From: Halomonas sp. 1513
Lineage (GTDB): Bacteria > Pseudomonadota > Gammaproteobacteria > Pseudomonadales > Halomonadaceae
Direction: 5' to 3'
Length of the DNA: 64,000 nucleotides
Assembly: GCA_001971685.1 (NCBI GenBank)
Contig: CP019326.1
Span: 434,001 to 498,000 of the forward strand
Numbering within the stretch: the stretch's first letter is position 1; the number at the start of each line of letters is the position of its first letter. Below are positions 52,994 to 64,000 of the stretch, one piece after another. The notes beneath the pieces were generated by a model. The model was not told the DNA's origin. It searched no databases and saw only the letters and a list, made by a program, of their open reading frames with translations. The position numbers and the translations under genes are program-made.

Positions 52994-54352
52994 ATGGGCG
53001 TGATACAGAATATCCTGGCGGTGATCGTGGTCCTCGGCGTGCTGATCACCTTCCACGAATATGGCCACTTCTGGGTGGCGCGGCGCTGTGGGGTGAAGGT
53101 GCTGCGCTTCTCGGTGGGCTTCGGCAAGCCGCTGTGGTCGCGGGTCGACCGCCACGGCACCGAATTTGCCGTGGCGGCGATCCCGCTGGGCGGCTACGTC
53201 AAGATGCTCGACGAGCGCGAGGCGCCGGTGGATCCCGCCGAGCAGCACCAGGCCTTTAACCGCAAGACGGTGTGGCAGCGCATCGCCATCGTGGCGGCCG
53301 GGCCGCTGGCCAATTTCCTGCTGGCGATCGTCGCCTACTGGCTGATGTTCGTGGTCGGCACCACCACGGTGGCGCCGGTGGTGGGCAGCGTGGCCCCGGG
53401 CTCGCCGGCGGAGCAGGGTGGGCTCAGCCCCGGACAGGAGATCGTCGCGGTGCAGGGCGAGTCGGTGCGCTCCTGGGACGAGATCAACCTCAAGCTGATT
53501 GCGGCCATCGGCCACAGCGGAGCGCTGTCGCTGAGCGCCCGCGACGAGGGCAGCAGCAGCGCCCGCGAGTATCAGCTGCCGGTGGACAACTGGCTGGTAC
53601 GGCAGGATCCACCGCAGCCGCTGCCGAGCCTGGGGCTCGAGCCCTGGCGACCGCCGTTCCCGGCGGTGCTGGGCCAGATCCTCGACGGTGAGGCCGCCGG
53701 CCAGGCCGGTCTCCAGCCCGGCGACCGGGTGCTGACGGTGGACGGCGAGCCGGTCGACGACTGGCTGCACTTCGTCGATCTGGTCCGCGCCAGCCCGGGT
53801 GATACCCTGGCGGTCGAGGTAGCGCGTAACGGCGAGACCCTGGGCGTCGAGTTGACGCCCGGGCGCAACGAGATCGAGGACGGCGTGGCGATCGGTTATA
53901 TCGGTGCCGGCGTCGAAGCGGTGGAGTGGCCCGAGGAGTATCGTCGCGAAATCCGCTACGGGCCACTGGCCGCGGTCGGCCAGTCGCTGTCGCGCACCGG
54001 CGAGATGTCGCTGCTCACCGTCGACGCCATTCGCAAGATGTTCGTCGGCCTGATCTCGCCGTCCAACCTCTCCGGGCCGATCACCATCGCCCGGGTGGCC
54101 GGCGACTCGGCGCGCACCGGCCTGGAGACCTTCGTCAGCTTCCTGGCCTATCTGTCGATCAGCCTGGCGATTCTCAACCTGCTGCCGATTCCGATCCTCG
54201 ACGGTGGCCATCTGGTCTACTATGCCGTCGAGGCGGTGCGCGGCAAGCCGGTATCGGAGCGCGTCCAGGCCATGGGGCTGCGTATCGGCGTGGCGCTGGT
54301 CGGCAGCCTGATGCTGATGGCGCTGTATTTCGACCTGATGCGGCTATGGTGA
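52994..54352 (+). CDS. rseP: intramembrane site-2 zinc metalloprotease RseP
   Basis: A 452-residue inner-membrane protease that cuts RseA to free the envelope-stress factor sigma-E. The zinc motif HEYGH is at 21-25 in the first membrane segment. Two PDZ domains (about 105-290) follow, and the third zinc ligand is in NLLPIPILDGGHLVYY (about 395). It also clears signal peptide remnants. One base separates it from dxr. Confidence 0.96.
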   Translation: MGVIQNILAVIVVLGVLITFHEYGHFWVARRCGVKVLRFSVGFGKPLWSRVDRHGTEFAVAAIPLGGYVKMLDEREAPVDPAEQHQAFNRKTVWQRIAIVAAGPLANFLLAIVAYWLMFVVGTTTVAPVVGSVAPGSPAEQGGLSPGQEIVAVQGESVRSWDEINLKLIAAIGHSGALSLSARDEGSSSAREYQLPVDNWLVRQDPPQPLPSLGLEPWRPPFPAVLGQILDGEAAGQAGLQPGDRVLTVDGEPVDDWLHFVDLVRASPGDTLAVEVARNGETLGVELTPGRNEIEDGVAIGYIGAGVEAVEWPEEYRREIRYGPLAAVGQSLSRTGEMSLLTVDAIRKMFVGLISPSNLSGPITIARVAGDSARTGLETFVSFLAYLSISLAILNLLPIPILDGGHLVYYAVEAVRGKPVSERVQAMGLRIGVALVGSLMLMALYFDLMRLW

Positions 54353-54387
54353 CACACGACCCGCGGCAGGGTTCGGCGGGCCGCGGC

Positions 54388-54415
54388 TTGTCAGAACCCT
54401 GCACAAATGTATATG
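54388..54415 (+). promoter_or_regulatory. candidate bamA promoter
   Basis: TTGTCA (54388-54393) and TATATG (54410-54415) with a 16-bp spacer, in the 109-base gap between rseP and bamA. I found no sigma-E type -35 (GGAACTT) in this gap. Confidence 0.45.
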
Positions 54416-54461
54416 GTGCCTGTTCCACACGCGGGCAGACCAACTCGAGCGAATCGACTGC

Positions 54462-56795
54462 ATGAAACTCAAGACCATCGGATTGGCGGCGCTGCTGCTT
54501 ACCAGCGCCCAGGTAGCGCTGGCAGACTCTTTCAATGTTTCCGACATCCGCGTAGAGGGCCTGCAGCGAGTTTCTGCAGCCTCCGTGTTCAATGCCTTCC
54601 CCGTCAGCACCAGCGACCGCGTCGACGAGCGCGAGCTGGCCAGTGCCGCACGCGAACTGTTCGCCACCGGTCTGTTCGACGACGTCCAACTGGCCCGCGA
54701 CGGCGACATCCTGATCATTCAGGTGGTCGAGCGCCCCTTTATCACCGCGCTGAGCATCACCGGCAACTCGCAGATCTCCGAGTCCGACCTGCGTGACGGC
54801 CTGAGCGATGCCGGCCTCGCCGAAGGCCAGGTGCTGCAGCTCTCCACCCTCGAGGAGATCCAGCGCGAACTGGAGCAGGTCTACCAGGCCCAGGGGCGCT
54901 ACAGCGCGCGTATCGAGACCAGCGTCGACGAGATCGATGAGAGTCGGGTGCGCGTCAACGTCGATATCAACGAAGGCGCGGTGGCTTCGATTCGCCAGAT
55001 CAACATCGTCGGCAACCAGGCCTTCGACGACGATACCCTGCGCGACCAGTTCGAGCTCAACGACCGTCCGGGCCGTTTCTTCGGCTGGTTCTCGCGCGAT
55101 GAATACTCCCGCGAGGCGCTGTCCGGGGACCTCGAGCGGCTGCGCTCCTATTATCTCGATCGCGGCTACGTCAATTTCGATATCAGCTCGACCCAGGTCT
55201 CGATCAGTCCCGACAAGTCGGAAATCTTCATTACCGTCAACGTCGACGAAGGGCAGCAGTTCCGGCTCGGCAATATCCGCTTCGCCGGCGACCTGGAGAT
55301 TCCCGAATCCGAGGCCCGCGAGCTGATCACCGCCGAATCCGGCGAGATCTTCTCGCGCAGCGACATCACTGCCTCCTCCGAAGCGCTGCGCTCGCGCCTC
55401 GGCGCCGAGGGCTTCGCCTTCGCCAACGTCGATGCTCGCCCACAGCCCTCCGCCGACGGCGAGACGGTGGACGTGGTGTTCAACGTCAACCCGGGCCAGC
55501 GTGCCTACGTGCGGCGCATCAACTTCGAGGGTAACACCACCACCGAAGACGAGGTGCTGCGCCGCGAGATGATCCAGATGGAGGGCGCGCCGGCCTCCAC
55601 CGACCAGATCCGCCAGTCGCGCCAGCGCCTCGAGCGGCTGGGCTTCTTCCGCCAGGTCGACGTCGACACCCAGCCGGTGCCCGGCGAGAGCGACCTGCTC
55701 GACGTGACCTACAACGTCGAGGAGCAGCCGTCGGGCTCGATCTCGGCCAGCGTCGGCTTCTCGCAGAGCGCCGGCGTAATCTACGGTGCGGCGCTGTCGC
55801 AGAACAACTTCCTCGGCAGCGGTAACCGGGTCAACGTCGGTGCCCAGCGCAGCGACACCTTCACCAGCCTCAACTTCGGCTTCACCGACCCCTACTGGAC
55901 CCTGGACGGCATCTCACGCGGCTATAACCTCTACTACCGCGAGACCGACTTCGAAGACTCGGATATCTCCACCTACTCCACCGACGCCTACGGCGCCGGG
56001 ATCAACTTCGGCTATCCGATCAACGAGCTGGCGCGCCTCAATTTCGGTGCCACGGTGGAAGATCTGACGGTCAAGACCTACAACGATACCGCCTCGGAAA
56101 TCGTGCGCTACGTGGATGACCAGGGCGCCGGCGCCCAGAGTCTCAAGCTGACCGCCAGCTGGACACGCAACAACCTCAACCGCGGCGTGATGCCCACCGC
56201 CGGCAACTATCAGCGTATCTCGCTGGAAACTGCCGCGCCCGGCAGCGACGCCGAGTACTACAAGCTGCGTGCCCGCGCCCAGCAGCTGTTCGAGCTCAAT
56301 AACGACTGGTCGCTGAAGTTCGGCGGTACCCTGGGCTACGCCGACACCATCGGCAACGACCCCTATCCGTTCTACGAGAACTTCTTCTCCGGCGGCCTGG
56401 GCTCAGTACGTGGCTTCACCGGCAACACCCTGGGCCCGCGCACCACGCCGCGCGGCGGCGGTAACGACCGCACCCTAGGCGGCAACGTGCTGGTCGAAGG
56501 CTCCGCCGAGCTGCTGTTCCCGACGCCGTTCATGGAGGATCAGCGCTCGGTGCAGACCGGTTTCTTCCTGGATGCCGGTAACACCTTCCTGACCGACTGC
56601 TACGACGTGCTCGACGGCGACCAGTCGCGCTGTGAATCGGGCGTCGATCTCAGCGAGCTGCGCTACAGTGTGGGTATCGGCCTGTCGTGGCTGACGCCGG
56701 TAGGCCCGCTGACCTTCAGCATCGCCGAGCCGCTCAACGACAAGGAAGGCGACGATACCCAGTTCTTCCAGTTCTCGCTGGGCCAGACCTTCTAA
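54462..56795 (+). CDS. bamA: outer membrane protein assembly factor BamA
   Basis: A 777-residue Omp85 protein inserting beta barrels into the outer membrane. A signal peptide (1-21, ending QVALA) precedes five POTRA domains (about 22-420) and a 16-strand barrel (about 420-777). GGLGSVRGFTGNTLGPR contains the VRGF lid-lock motif of loop 6. The C-terminus QFSLGQTF ends in Phe, as barrels do. Its length is near E. coli BamA (810). skp follows after 53 bases. Confidence 0.97.
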   Translation: MKLKTIGLAALLLTSAQVALADSFNVSDIRVEGLQRVSAASVFNAFPVSTSDRVDERELASAARELFATGLFDDVQLARDGDILIIQVVERPFITALSITGNSQISESDLRDGLSDAGLAEGQVLQLSTLEEIQRELEQVYQAQGRYSARIETSVDEIDESRVRVNVDINEGAVASIRQINIVGNQAFDDDTLRDQFELNDRPGRFFGWFSRDEYSREALSGDLERLRSYYLDRGYVNFDISSTQVSISPDKSEIFITVNVDEGQQFRLGNIRFAGDLEIPESEARELITAESGEIFSRSDITASSEALRSRLGAEGFAFANVDARPQPSADGETVDVVFNVNPGQRAYVRRINFEGNTTTEDEVLRREMIQMEGAPASTDQIRQSRQRLERLGFFRQVDVDTQPVPGESDLLDVTYNVEEQPSGSISASVGFSQSAGVIYGAALSQNNFLGSGNRVNVGAQRSDTFTSLNFGFTDPYWTLDGISRGYNLYYRETDFEDSDISTYSTDAYGAGINFGYPINELARLNFGATVEDLTVKTYNDTASEIVRYVDDQGAGAQSLKLTASWTRNNLNRGVMPTAGNYQRISLETAAPGSDAEYYKLRARAQQLFELNNDWSLKFGGTLGYADTIGNDPYPFYENFFSGGLGSVRGFTGNTLGPRTTPRGGGNDRTLGGNVLVEGSAELLFPTPFMEDQRSVQTGFFLDAGNTFLTDCYDVLDGDQSRCESGVDLSELRYSVGIGLSWLTPVGPLTFSIAEPLNDKEGDDTQFFQFSLGQTF

Positions 56796-56811
56796 GCCGG
56801 TTACCATGGAA

Positions 56812-56833
56812 TGCCCGAACGGGGCACGTTTTT
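56812..56833 (+). terminator. weak hairpin with T run between bamA and skp
   Basis: TGCCC-GAACG-GGGCA is followed by CGTTTTT. The five-pair stem is short, so at most it lowers read-through from bamA into skp. Confidence 0.35.
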
Positions 56834-56848
56834 CAGGAGAGTGGTGTC

Positions 56849-57355
56849 ATGCGTAAGGTAATGGGTATCTTGTCCCTAGGGCTGTTCGGCCTGCTGGCGT
56901 CCGCCGCTCAGGCGGCAGAGGTGGCGGTGGTCGATTGGCGCCAGGCGCTGATGGAAACTCGCTCCGCTCAGCAGTCGATGAGCCAGCTCGAGAGCCAGAT
57001 CGGCGGCCAGCAGCAGCAGGCTCAGGCGCTGGGTGAGGAGCTGCAGCAGCTTCAGGAGCGCCTCCAGCAGGATGGCGCGGTGATGTCCGACAGCGAGCGT
57101 CAGTCGCTGATGCAGGAAGGCCAGCAGAAGGAGCAGCAGTTCGTCGAGCTGCGTCAGCAGATCATGCAGGCTCAGCAGCAGGCCGAGCAGGCCTTCCTGC
57201 AGGACGCCGAGCCCAAGCTCGAGCGTGCCGTCGATGAGCTCATGGCGCGTCACGGCATTGACGTGTTGATGGATATCAATGGCATCATCAACACCAATCA
57301 GGATCTGATGAATCTCACCGACGAAGTGACCCAGATCCTCGACTCGATGAACTAA
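56849..57355 (+). CDS. skp: periplasmic chaperone Skp/OmpH
   Basis: A 168-residue periplasmic holdase for unfolded outer-membrane proteins. The signal peptide covers residues 1-22 (SAAQA before AEVAVVDW). The body is a long, Gln-rich coiled coil (about 45-130), forming the tentacles of the trimer. CAGGAGAG precedes the ATG. The bamA-skp-lpxD order is conserved. Confidence 0.93.
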   Translation: MRKVMGILSLGLFGLLASAAQAAEVAVVDWRQALMETRSAQQSMSQLESQIGGQQQQAQALGEELQQLQERLQQDGAVMSDSERQSLMQEGQQKEQQFVELRQQIMQAQQQAEQAFLQDAEPKLERAVDELMARHGIDVLMDINGIINTNQDLMNLTDEVTQILDSMN

Positions 57356-57406
57356 GTGCCCGCCCGCAAGGGCGGGGCCTCGCCTCCTTCAGCCGATTCA
57401 GGTTCC

Positions 57407-58447
57407 ATGACCGACGCCATCTCTCACTGCTACACGCTGCACGAGCTCGCCGAGCGCCTGGGCGCCGGCGTGATCGGTGACGGCAGCCGGCAGGTCAGCG
57501 GCCTGGCCACGCTCAGCGATGCTGGGCCCGACGAGATCAGTTTCCTGGCCAACAAGGCCTACCTCAAGTACCTGACCCACACCCGCGCCGCGGCGGTGCT
57601 GCTGCATCCCAGCCATGCCGAGGAGTGCCCGGTCACCTGCCTGACCCTCGACAACCCCTACCTCGGCTATGCCGAGCTGTCGCGGCTGTTCGATCCGCTG
57701 GCCAATCGTCCCGGCCAGGGCGTGCACGCCTCGGCGGTGATCGAGCCCGGCGCGTCGCTGGGCGCCGATGTTCAGGTCGGCCCCCAGGCGGTGGTCGAAG
57801 CGGGGGCGGTGATTGGCGACCGCACGGTGATCGGCCCGGGCAGCGTGGTGGGGGCCGATAGCCAGATCGGCGCCGACTCGCGACTGCATGCCAACGTCAC
57901 GGTGTGCCACGGCGTGGTGATCGGCGAGCGTGCCATTCTGCACAGCGGCTGCGTGATCGGCGGCGACGGCTTCGGCTTTGCCCACGACGGCAGTCGCTGG
58001 CACAAGATCGCCCAGCTCGGCAGCGTGATCATGGGCGATGACGTCGAGGTCGGCAGCTGTTCGAGCATCGACCGTGGTGCCCTGGGGGATACCCTGATCG
58101 GCAATGACGTCAAGATCGACAGCCAGGTGCAGATCGCCCACAACGTGCAGATCGGCGACCACAGCGCGCTGGCCGGCTGCGTGGGCATTGCCGGCTCCAC
58201 CAAGGTCGGCAAGCACTGCATGCTGGGCGGTGGCGTGGGACTCTCCGGGCATCTCACGATTTGCGACAAGGTACAGGTCACCGGCATGAGCCTGGTCACC
58301 AATTCGATTCATGAACCGGGTGTCTATTCGTCCGGCACCGGCGCCATGAGCAACGCCCAGTGGCGCAAGAACGCCGTGCGCTTCAAGCAGCTCGATGACA
58401 TCGCCAAGCGGCTGGTACGTCTGGAAAAGCACCACGGCGGCCGTTGA
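57407..58447 (+). CDS. lpxD: UDP-3-O-acylglucosamine N-acyltransferase
   Basis: A 346-residue lipid A enzyme adding the second 3-hydroxyacyl chain. The N-terminal uridine-binding domain includes ISFLANKAYLKYL (about 42-54). A left-handed beta helix follows, with catalytic His in QIAHNVQIGDHSA (about 242), and CVIGGDGFGFAHDG matches the family. A C-terminal helix binds ACP. The frame is open upstream to the skp stop, but ATG 57407 fits the family. Confidence 0.96.
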   Translation: MTDAISHCYTLHELAERLGAGVIGDGSRQVSGLATLSDAGPDEISFLANKAYLKYLTHTRAAAVLLHPSHAEECPVTCLTLDNPYLGYAELSRLFDPLANRPGQGVHASAVIEPGASLGADVQVGPQAVVEAGAVIGDRTVIGPGSVVGADSQIGADSRLHANVTVCHGVVIGERAILHSGCVIGGDGFGFAHDGSRWHKIAQLGSVIMGDDVEVGSCSSIDRGALGDTLIGNDVKIDSQVQIAHNVQIGDHSALAGCVGIAGSTKVGKHCMLGGGVGLSGHLTICDKVQVTGMSLVTNSIHEPGVYSSGTGAMSNAQWRKNAVRFKQLDDIAKRLVRLEKHHGGR

Positions 58448-58471
58448 GTCTCGCCGGGCTGCCGGTATAAT
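58444..58471 (+). promoter_or_regulatory. internal promoter for fabZ-lpxA-lpxB-rnhB
   Basis: TTGAGT (58444-58449) and a perfect TATAAT (58466-58471) with a 16-bp spacer overlap the lpxD stop codon, about 80 bases before fabZ. This would let the downstream genes be made independently of bamA-lpxD. Confidence 0.6.
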
Positions 58472-58552
58472 CGCTGTCCCGGCCAGGGAGGCACCCGCCG
58501 CCGCTGCATACTCACGCAAGTGAGTCGTTTCGCTATTTCAGAGGTCGCATCG

Positions 58553-58996
58553 ATGGTAATGGACATCAACGAGATTCGTGAGTATCTGCCTCACCGCTAC
58601 CCCTTTCTGCTGATCGATCGCGTCACCGAACTGCAACTCGGCGAACTGATCCGCGGCTACAAGAACGTCAGCATCAACGAGCCGTTCTTCAACGGTCACT
58701 TCCCGCATCACCCGATCATGCCCGGCGTGCTGGTCATCGAGGCGATGGCCCAGGCGTGCGGCATCCTGGGCTTCAAGACGGTCAACAAGCTGCCCGCCGA
58801 CGGCTATGTCTACTACCTGGTGGGCAGCGACAACGTGCGTTTCAAGCGGCCGGTGATGCCCGGTGACCGGCTGCATATCGAAGCCAAGGTGATCCGCGAG
58901 AAGCGCGGCATCTGGAAGTTCGCTTGCCGTGCCAGCGTCGATGACGAGCTCGCCTGCGAAGCCGAAATCATCTGTGCCGAGAGGAAGGTTGCTTGA
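58553..58996 (+). CDS. fabZ: 3-hydroxyacyl-ACP dehydratase FabZ
   Basis: A 147-residue hot-dog dehydratase of fatty acid elongation. The catalytic His is in [13 protein letters not shown] (about 50-62) and the Glu in [10 protein letters not shown]. It competes with LpxA for 3-hydroxyacyl-ACP, which makes the neighbourhood meaningful. ATG 58553 has GAGG nine bases upstream; ATG 58559 would also work. The stop overlaps the lpxA start. Confidence 0.96.
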   Translation: MVMDINEIREYLPHRYPFLLIDRVTELQLGELIRGYKNVSINEPFFNGHFPHHPIMPGVLVIEAMAQACGILGFKTVNKLPADGYVYYLVGSDNVRFKRPVMPGDRLHIEAKVIREKRGIWKFACRASVDDELACEAEIICAERKVA

Positions 58997-59760
58997 TTCA
59001 TCCCACCGCGCTCGTTGACTCCGCCGCCCGGCTGGCCGATGACGTCGAGGTCGGCCCGTTCAGCGTGATCGGGCCCGACGTCGAGATCGGCCCCGGTTCG
59101 CAGATCGGCCCCCACGTGGTGATCAAGGGCCCTACCGTGCTTGGCGCGCGGACGCGCATCTTCCAGTTCGCCTCGGTGGGTGAGGATTGCCAGGACAAGA
59201 AATACGCCGGCGAGCCGACCCGCCTGGTGATGGGTGACGACAACGTGATCCGTGAAGGCGTGACCCTGCACCGCGGCACCGCTCAGGACCGCGGCGAGAC
59301 CACCATCGGTTCGCGCAACCTGTTCATGGCCTATGCCCATGTCGGCCACGACTGTGTGATCGGCAGCGACTGCATCCTGGCCAACCAGGTGACCCTGGCC
59401 GGCCACGTCAAATTGGGGGACTTCGCGATCCTCGGCGGGCTCGCGGCGGTGCACCAGTTCTGCCACTTCGGTACCCACGCCATGGCCGGCGGCGGTTCGA
59501 TCATCACCAAGGACACCCCGGCCTTCGTGATGATCAACGGCAACCCCGCCGAGGCCCGCGGTCTCAATCTTGTCGGACTCAAGCGCCGCGGCTTCTCCCG
59601 CGAAGCGCTGAATGCACTGAGCGAGTCCTACAAGCTGGTCTATCGCCAGGGCCTCACCGTCGAACAGGCGCTGTGCGAGATGCGCAGCCGCTTCGACCTG
59701 CCGGAGGTCGACACCTTCATCACCTCCATCGAAGTGTCCACTCGCGGTATCACTCGCTAG
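58993..59760 (+). CDS. lpxA: UDP-N-acetylglucosamine acyltransferase
   Basis: A 255-residue first enzyme of lipid A synthesis. It is a left-handed beta helix of hexapeptide repeats ([20 protein letters not shown]), with the catalytic His in [15 protein letters not shown] (about 118). The C-terminal helical domain includes [18 protein letters not shown]. The start is the rare TTG at 58993, overlapping the fabZ stop (TTGA), with GAGGAAGG upstream; no ATG or GTG fits. Confidence 0.95.
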   Translation: MIHPTALVDSAARLADDVEVGPFSVIGPDVEIGPGSQIGPHVVIKGPTVLGARTRIFQFASVGEDCQDKKYAGEPTRLVMGDDNVIREGVTLHRGTAQDRGETTIGSRNLFMAYAHVGHDCVIGSDCILANQVTLAGHVKLGDFAILGGLAAVHQFCHFGTHAMAGGGSIITKDTPAFVMINGNPAEARGLNLVGLKRRGFSREALNALSESYKLVYRQGLTVEQALCEMRSRFDLPEVDTFITSIEVSTRGITR

Positions 59761-59762
59761 GC

Positions 59763-60965
59763 ATGGCCAGTCCTGCACTCAAGGTCTACCTGGTCGCCGG
59801 CGAACTGTCCGGCGATATCCTCGGCGCCAGCCTGATGCGCGCGCTAAAGGCGCGCTACCCAGAGGTCTCCTTTCGCGGCATCGGTGGCCCACGCATGCTG
59901 GCCGAAGGCATCGACAGTCGTTACCCGCTGGAGACCCTCTCGGTCATGGGCCTGGTCGAGGTGCTCAAGCACCTGCCGCGGCTGATCGGCGTGCGTCGCG
60001 AGCTCAAACGCGATGCGTTGGCCTGGCGGCCCGACATCATGCTCGGCATCGATGCGCCGGACTTCAACCTGGGCCTCGAGCGCCAGCTGCGCGAGGCCGG
60101 TATCACCACCGCCCACTACGTCAGCCCCTCGGTATGGGCCTGGCGCCAGGGCCGGGTCAAGGGCATCGCCAAGTCGGTGGATGCCATGCTCACCTTCCTG
60201 CCCTTCGAGGCGGCGTTCTATGCGCACCACCGGGTGCCGGTGGCCTTCGTCGGCCACCCGCTGGCCGACGACCTGCCGCTGGAGACCGATCGCGCGGCGA
60301 TGCGCCGCGAACTCGGCCTGCGTGAAGACGGCGAGCTGCTGGCGCTGCTGCCCGGCTCGCGGGCCAACGAGATTCGGTTCCTGGGGGCCACCTTCCTCGA
60401 GGCAGCCGAACGGCTCAGCGAGGCGCGGCCGAGCCTGCAGCTGGTGGTGCCGGCGGCGACCCCGCAGCGGCGCCGCGAGCTCACAGCGCTGCTCGACGAA
60501 CGCCCGGCGCTGGCCGCACGCCTGACCCTGCTCGACGGCTGCTCCCGCGAGGCCATGGTGGCGGCGGATGCCGTGCTGCTGGCCTCGGGCACCGCGGCGT
60601 TGGAGGCGATGCTCTGCCACCGGCCGATGCTGGTGGCCTACAAGATGGCGCCGGCCACCCACTGGCTGGCCAAGCGCCTGGTCAAGACAGAGTGGATCTC
60701 GCTGCCCAACCTGATCGCCCGCGAAGCGCTGGTGCCGGAGCTGATCCAGGATGCCGCCAGCCCCGAGGCGATTGCCGCCAGCCTCGATGCGATGCTCGCT
60801 GACAGCGCGGGGCGCGCGGCGCTCGAGTCACGCTTTGCCGAGATGCACGCCGGCTTACAGCGCGGCGCCAGCGAGCGGGCGGTGGACGCCATCGCAGCGC
60901 TGATTGCCGGCGATCCGCTGCCCGACAGCGTGGCCCCGGAGGCCATCGCCGAGGGGCTGTCGTGA
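59763..60965 (+). CDS. lpxB: lipid-A-disaccharide synthase
   Basis: A 400-residue GT-B-like glycosyltransferase joining UDP-diacylglucosamine and lipid [19 protein letters not shown] (about 10-27), [24 protein letters not shown] (about 120) and [10 protein letters not shown] (about 195) are family hallmarks; [21 protein letters not shown] lies in the C-terminal half. It follows lpxA by two bases, and the stop overlaps the rnhB start. Confidence 0.97.
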   Translation: MASPALKVYLVAGELSGDILGASLMRALKARYPEVSFRGIGGPRMLAEGIDSRYPLETLSVMGLVEVLKHLPRLIGVRRELKRDALAWRPDIMLGIDAPDFNLGLERQLREAGITTAHYVSPSVWAWRQGRVKGIAKSVDAMLTFLPFEAAFYAHHRVPVAFVGHPLADDLPLETDRAAMRRELGLREDGELLALLPGSRANEIRFLGATFLEAAERLSEARPSLQLVVPAATPQRRRELTALLDERPALAARLTLLDGCSREAMVAADAVLLASGTAALEAMLCHRPMLVAYKMAPATHWLAKRLVKTEWISLPNLIAREALVPELIQDAASPEAIAASLDAMLADSAGRAALESRFAEMHAGLQRGASERAVDAIAALIAGDPLPDSVAPEAIAEGLS

Positions 60966-61573
60966 AGAAGGCGACGCTGCCGCCGTTGGTGGTCGACTAC
61001 CGCGGCGAGCGCCTGGCCGGGGTCGACGAGGTGGGGCGCGGGCCGCTGGTCGGCAGCGTGGTGGCGGCGGCGGTGATCCTCGATCCGGCGCGCCCGATCG
61101 AGGGGCTCAACGACTCCAAGGCGCTCAGCGCCAAGCGCCGCGAGGCGCTGGACGCCGAGATTCGTGAGCGGGCGTTGGCCTTCGCGGTGGCCGAGGCCAG
61201 CGCCACCGAGATCGACGAACTCAATATCTACCACGCCACCCACCTGGCCATGCGCCGCGCCATCGACGCCCTGGCGCCGGCCGCCGAATACCTGCTGGTG
61301 GACGGCAATCGCCTGCCCGGGCATCATGTTCCTGGCCAGGCGGTGGTCAAGGGCGATGCCCGCCATCCGGCCATCGCCGCCGCCTCGATACTCGCCAAGG
61401 TCGCCCGGGACGCCGACATGGCGGCGCTGGATGCCCGGCATCCCGACTACGGCTTTGCTCGCCACAAGGGCTACCCGACCCGCGAGCATCTGGCGGCCCT
61501 GGAGCGCCTCGGCGCGCTGCCTGAACACCGCCGCTCCTTCGGCCCGGTCAAGCGCCAGCTGGCACTGTTCTAG
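60962..61573 (+). CDS. rnhB: ribonuclease HII
   Basis: A 203-residue enzyme cutting RNA in RNA-DNA hybrids and single ribonucleotides in DNA. Catalytic residues lie in [11 protein letters not shown] (Asp, Glu), LVDGN (Asp) and [18 protein letters not shown] (Asp). GTG 60962 overlaps the lpxB stop (GTGA). dnaE follows after a 306-base gap filled with repeats. Confidence 0.96.
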   Translation: MKKATLPPLVVDYRGERLAGVDEVGRGPLVGSVVAAAVILDPARPIEGLNDSKALSAKRREALDAEIRERALAFAVAEASATEIDELNIYHATHLAMRRAIDALAPAAEYLLVDGNRLPGHHVPGQAVVKGDARHPAIAAASILAKVARDADMAALDARHPDYGFARHKGYPTREHLAALERLGALPEHRRSFGPVKRQLALF

Positions 61574-61603
61574 GCCAACGAATCGATACTGATAGCGAGG
61601 GCG

Positions 61604-61698
61604 CAGGGGATAGGCCGAAGGGGAGATCCGATTCCAGGGAAGGAATCGGTAGCGTACAAGGAGGTATTTACAGCGCCTCCCCGCAGGCCTGTCGCCGG
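61604..61698 (+). repeat. dispersed structured intergenic repeat, copy D
   Basis: A 95-bp element 31 bases after rnhB, in the same orientation as copy A. Ends are CAGGGGATAGGCC (61604-61616) and GGCCTGTCGCCGG (61686-61698), with matching GGGGAG blocks inward. The central hairpin is CCGATTCC-AGGGAA-GGAATCGG (61628-61649), unrelated in sequence to that of copies B and C but in the same place. The side hairpin is TACA-AGGA-GGTA. Confidence 0.82.
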
Positions 61699-61730
61699 AT
61701 CAGCCCGAGCGGGGCCGGTCTCACAGTCGT

Positions 61731-61839
61731 TGGATCAGCGCCGAGCGTGCAGCATAGGCAAGCGACGAGCGGGCCGCATAGGCAAGCGCCGGATCAGCCC
61801 GAGCGGGCAGCATACATAAGCGCCAGATCGGCCCGAGCA
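61731..61839. repeat. degenerate 34-bp tandem repeat upstream of dnaE
   Basis: Units at 61731-61764 (34 bp), 61765-61788 (24 bp, shortened), 61789-61822 (34 bp) and 61823-61839 (partial) share the pattern GGATCAGCCCGAGCG, then GCAGCATA and AAGCG. A further GCCGGATCAGCCCGAGCGGG at 61694-61713 overlaps the end of repeat copy D, so the array may have grown from that end. It ends about 40 bases before the dnaE start. Confidence 0.7.
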
Positions 61840-61879
61840 CCGTTACCCGTACCACTTATCGCCAAATCTTGAGTCCACC

Positions 61880-64000
<2,121 letters not shown>

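Noticed and set aside
61731..61839. CRISPR array
   Set aside because: The units are directly tandem, degenerate, without spacers, and there are no cas genes.

Overview
The window is an ordinary-looking stretch of bacterial core chromosome. High GC, runs of GC-ending codons, acidic proteins and a gene order that mixes Pseudomonas-like blocks (coaBC-dut-algC-argB; frr-uppS-cdsA-dxr-rseP; map-glnD-dapC-yffB-dapD-dapE) with enterobacterial ones (rsmD/ftsY-ftsE-ftsX-rpoH; prfB-lysS; holD-rimI) point to a gammaproteobacterium, most likely Halomonas or a close relative in the Halomonadaceae. This placement comes from gene content and order, not from a database search. I see no prophage, transposase, CRISPR array, rRNA or tRNA.

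Layout. 1-5.4 kb: a tail of an unseen gene, a YitT-type membrane protein, a copper ATPase operon on the minus strand (MerR regulator, copA, a 25-residue membrane peptide) and an outer-membrane FadL. 5.5-12.2 kb: prfB with its programmed frameshift, lysS, an unknown acidic protein, an MFS exporter, bolA, a divergent holD (DNA polymerase III psi) and rimI. 12.2-17.2 kb: zapB and rsmD facing away from ftsY-ftsE-ftsX and rpoH. 17.4-22.2 kb, minus strand: coaBC-dut-algC-argB-slmA. 22.4-30.9 kb, plus strand: radC, rpmB-rpmG, mutM, an rRNA methyltransferase, a DUF2007 protein, a thioesterase, ald, trpS and a YeeE/YedE sulfur-type transporter. 31-38.8 kb: malic enzyme and aconitase face to face, then a CPXCG protein, a 2-Cys peroxiredoxin with a candidate OxyR site, trxB, slyX and a membrane-bound cold-shock protein. 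38.9-46.7 kb, minus strand: map-glnD-dapC-yffB-dapD-dapE, joining nitrogen signalling to lysine/diaminopimelate synthesis. 47-64 kb, plus strand: rpsB-tsf-pyrH-frr-uppS-cdsA-dxr-rseP-bamA-skp-lpxD-fabZ-lpxA-lpxB-rnhB-dnaE, the translation, envelope and lipid A cluster; dnaE runs off the end.

The most unusual content is between genes. Four copies of a structured repeat, three of them exactly 95 bp, lie downstream of lysS, radC, ald and rnhB. They have 13-23 bp imperfect inverted ends enclosing two hairpins, and differences between copies preserve base pairing, even when the sequence of the central hairpin is completely replaced. A second structured element of about 109 bp with the same plan lies between maeA and acnA, and part of a relative lies beside the first repeat after lysS. 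A degenerate 34-bp tandem repeat lies just upstream of dnaE. Other points worth a look are a paired 10-bp palindrome upstream of fadL, a MerR promoter with a 20-bp spacer upstream of a copper ATPase, a well-translated 25-residue membrane peptide after copA, and an rpsB leader that can pair in two exclusive ways.
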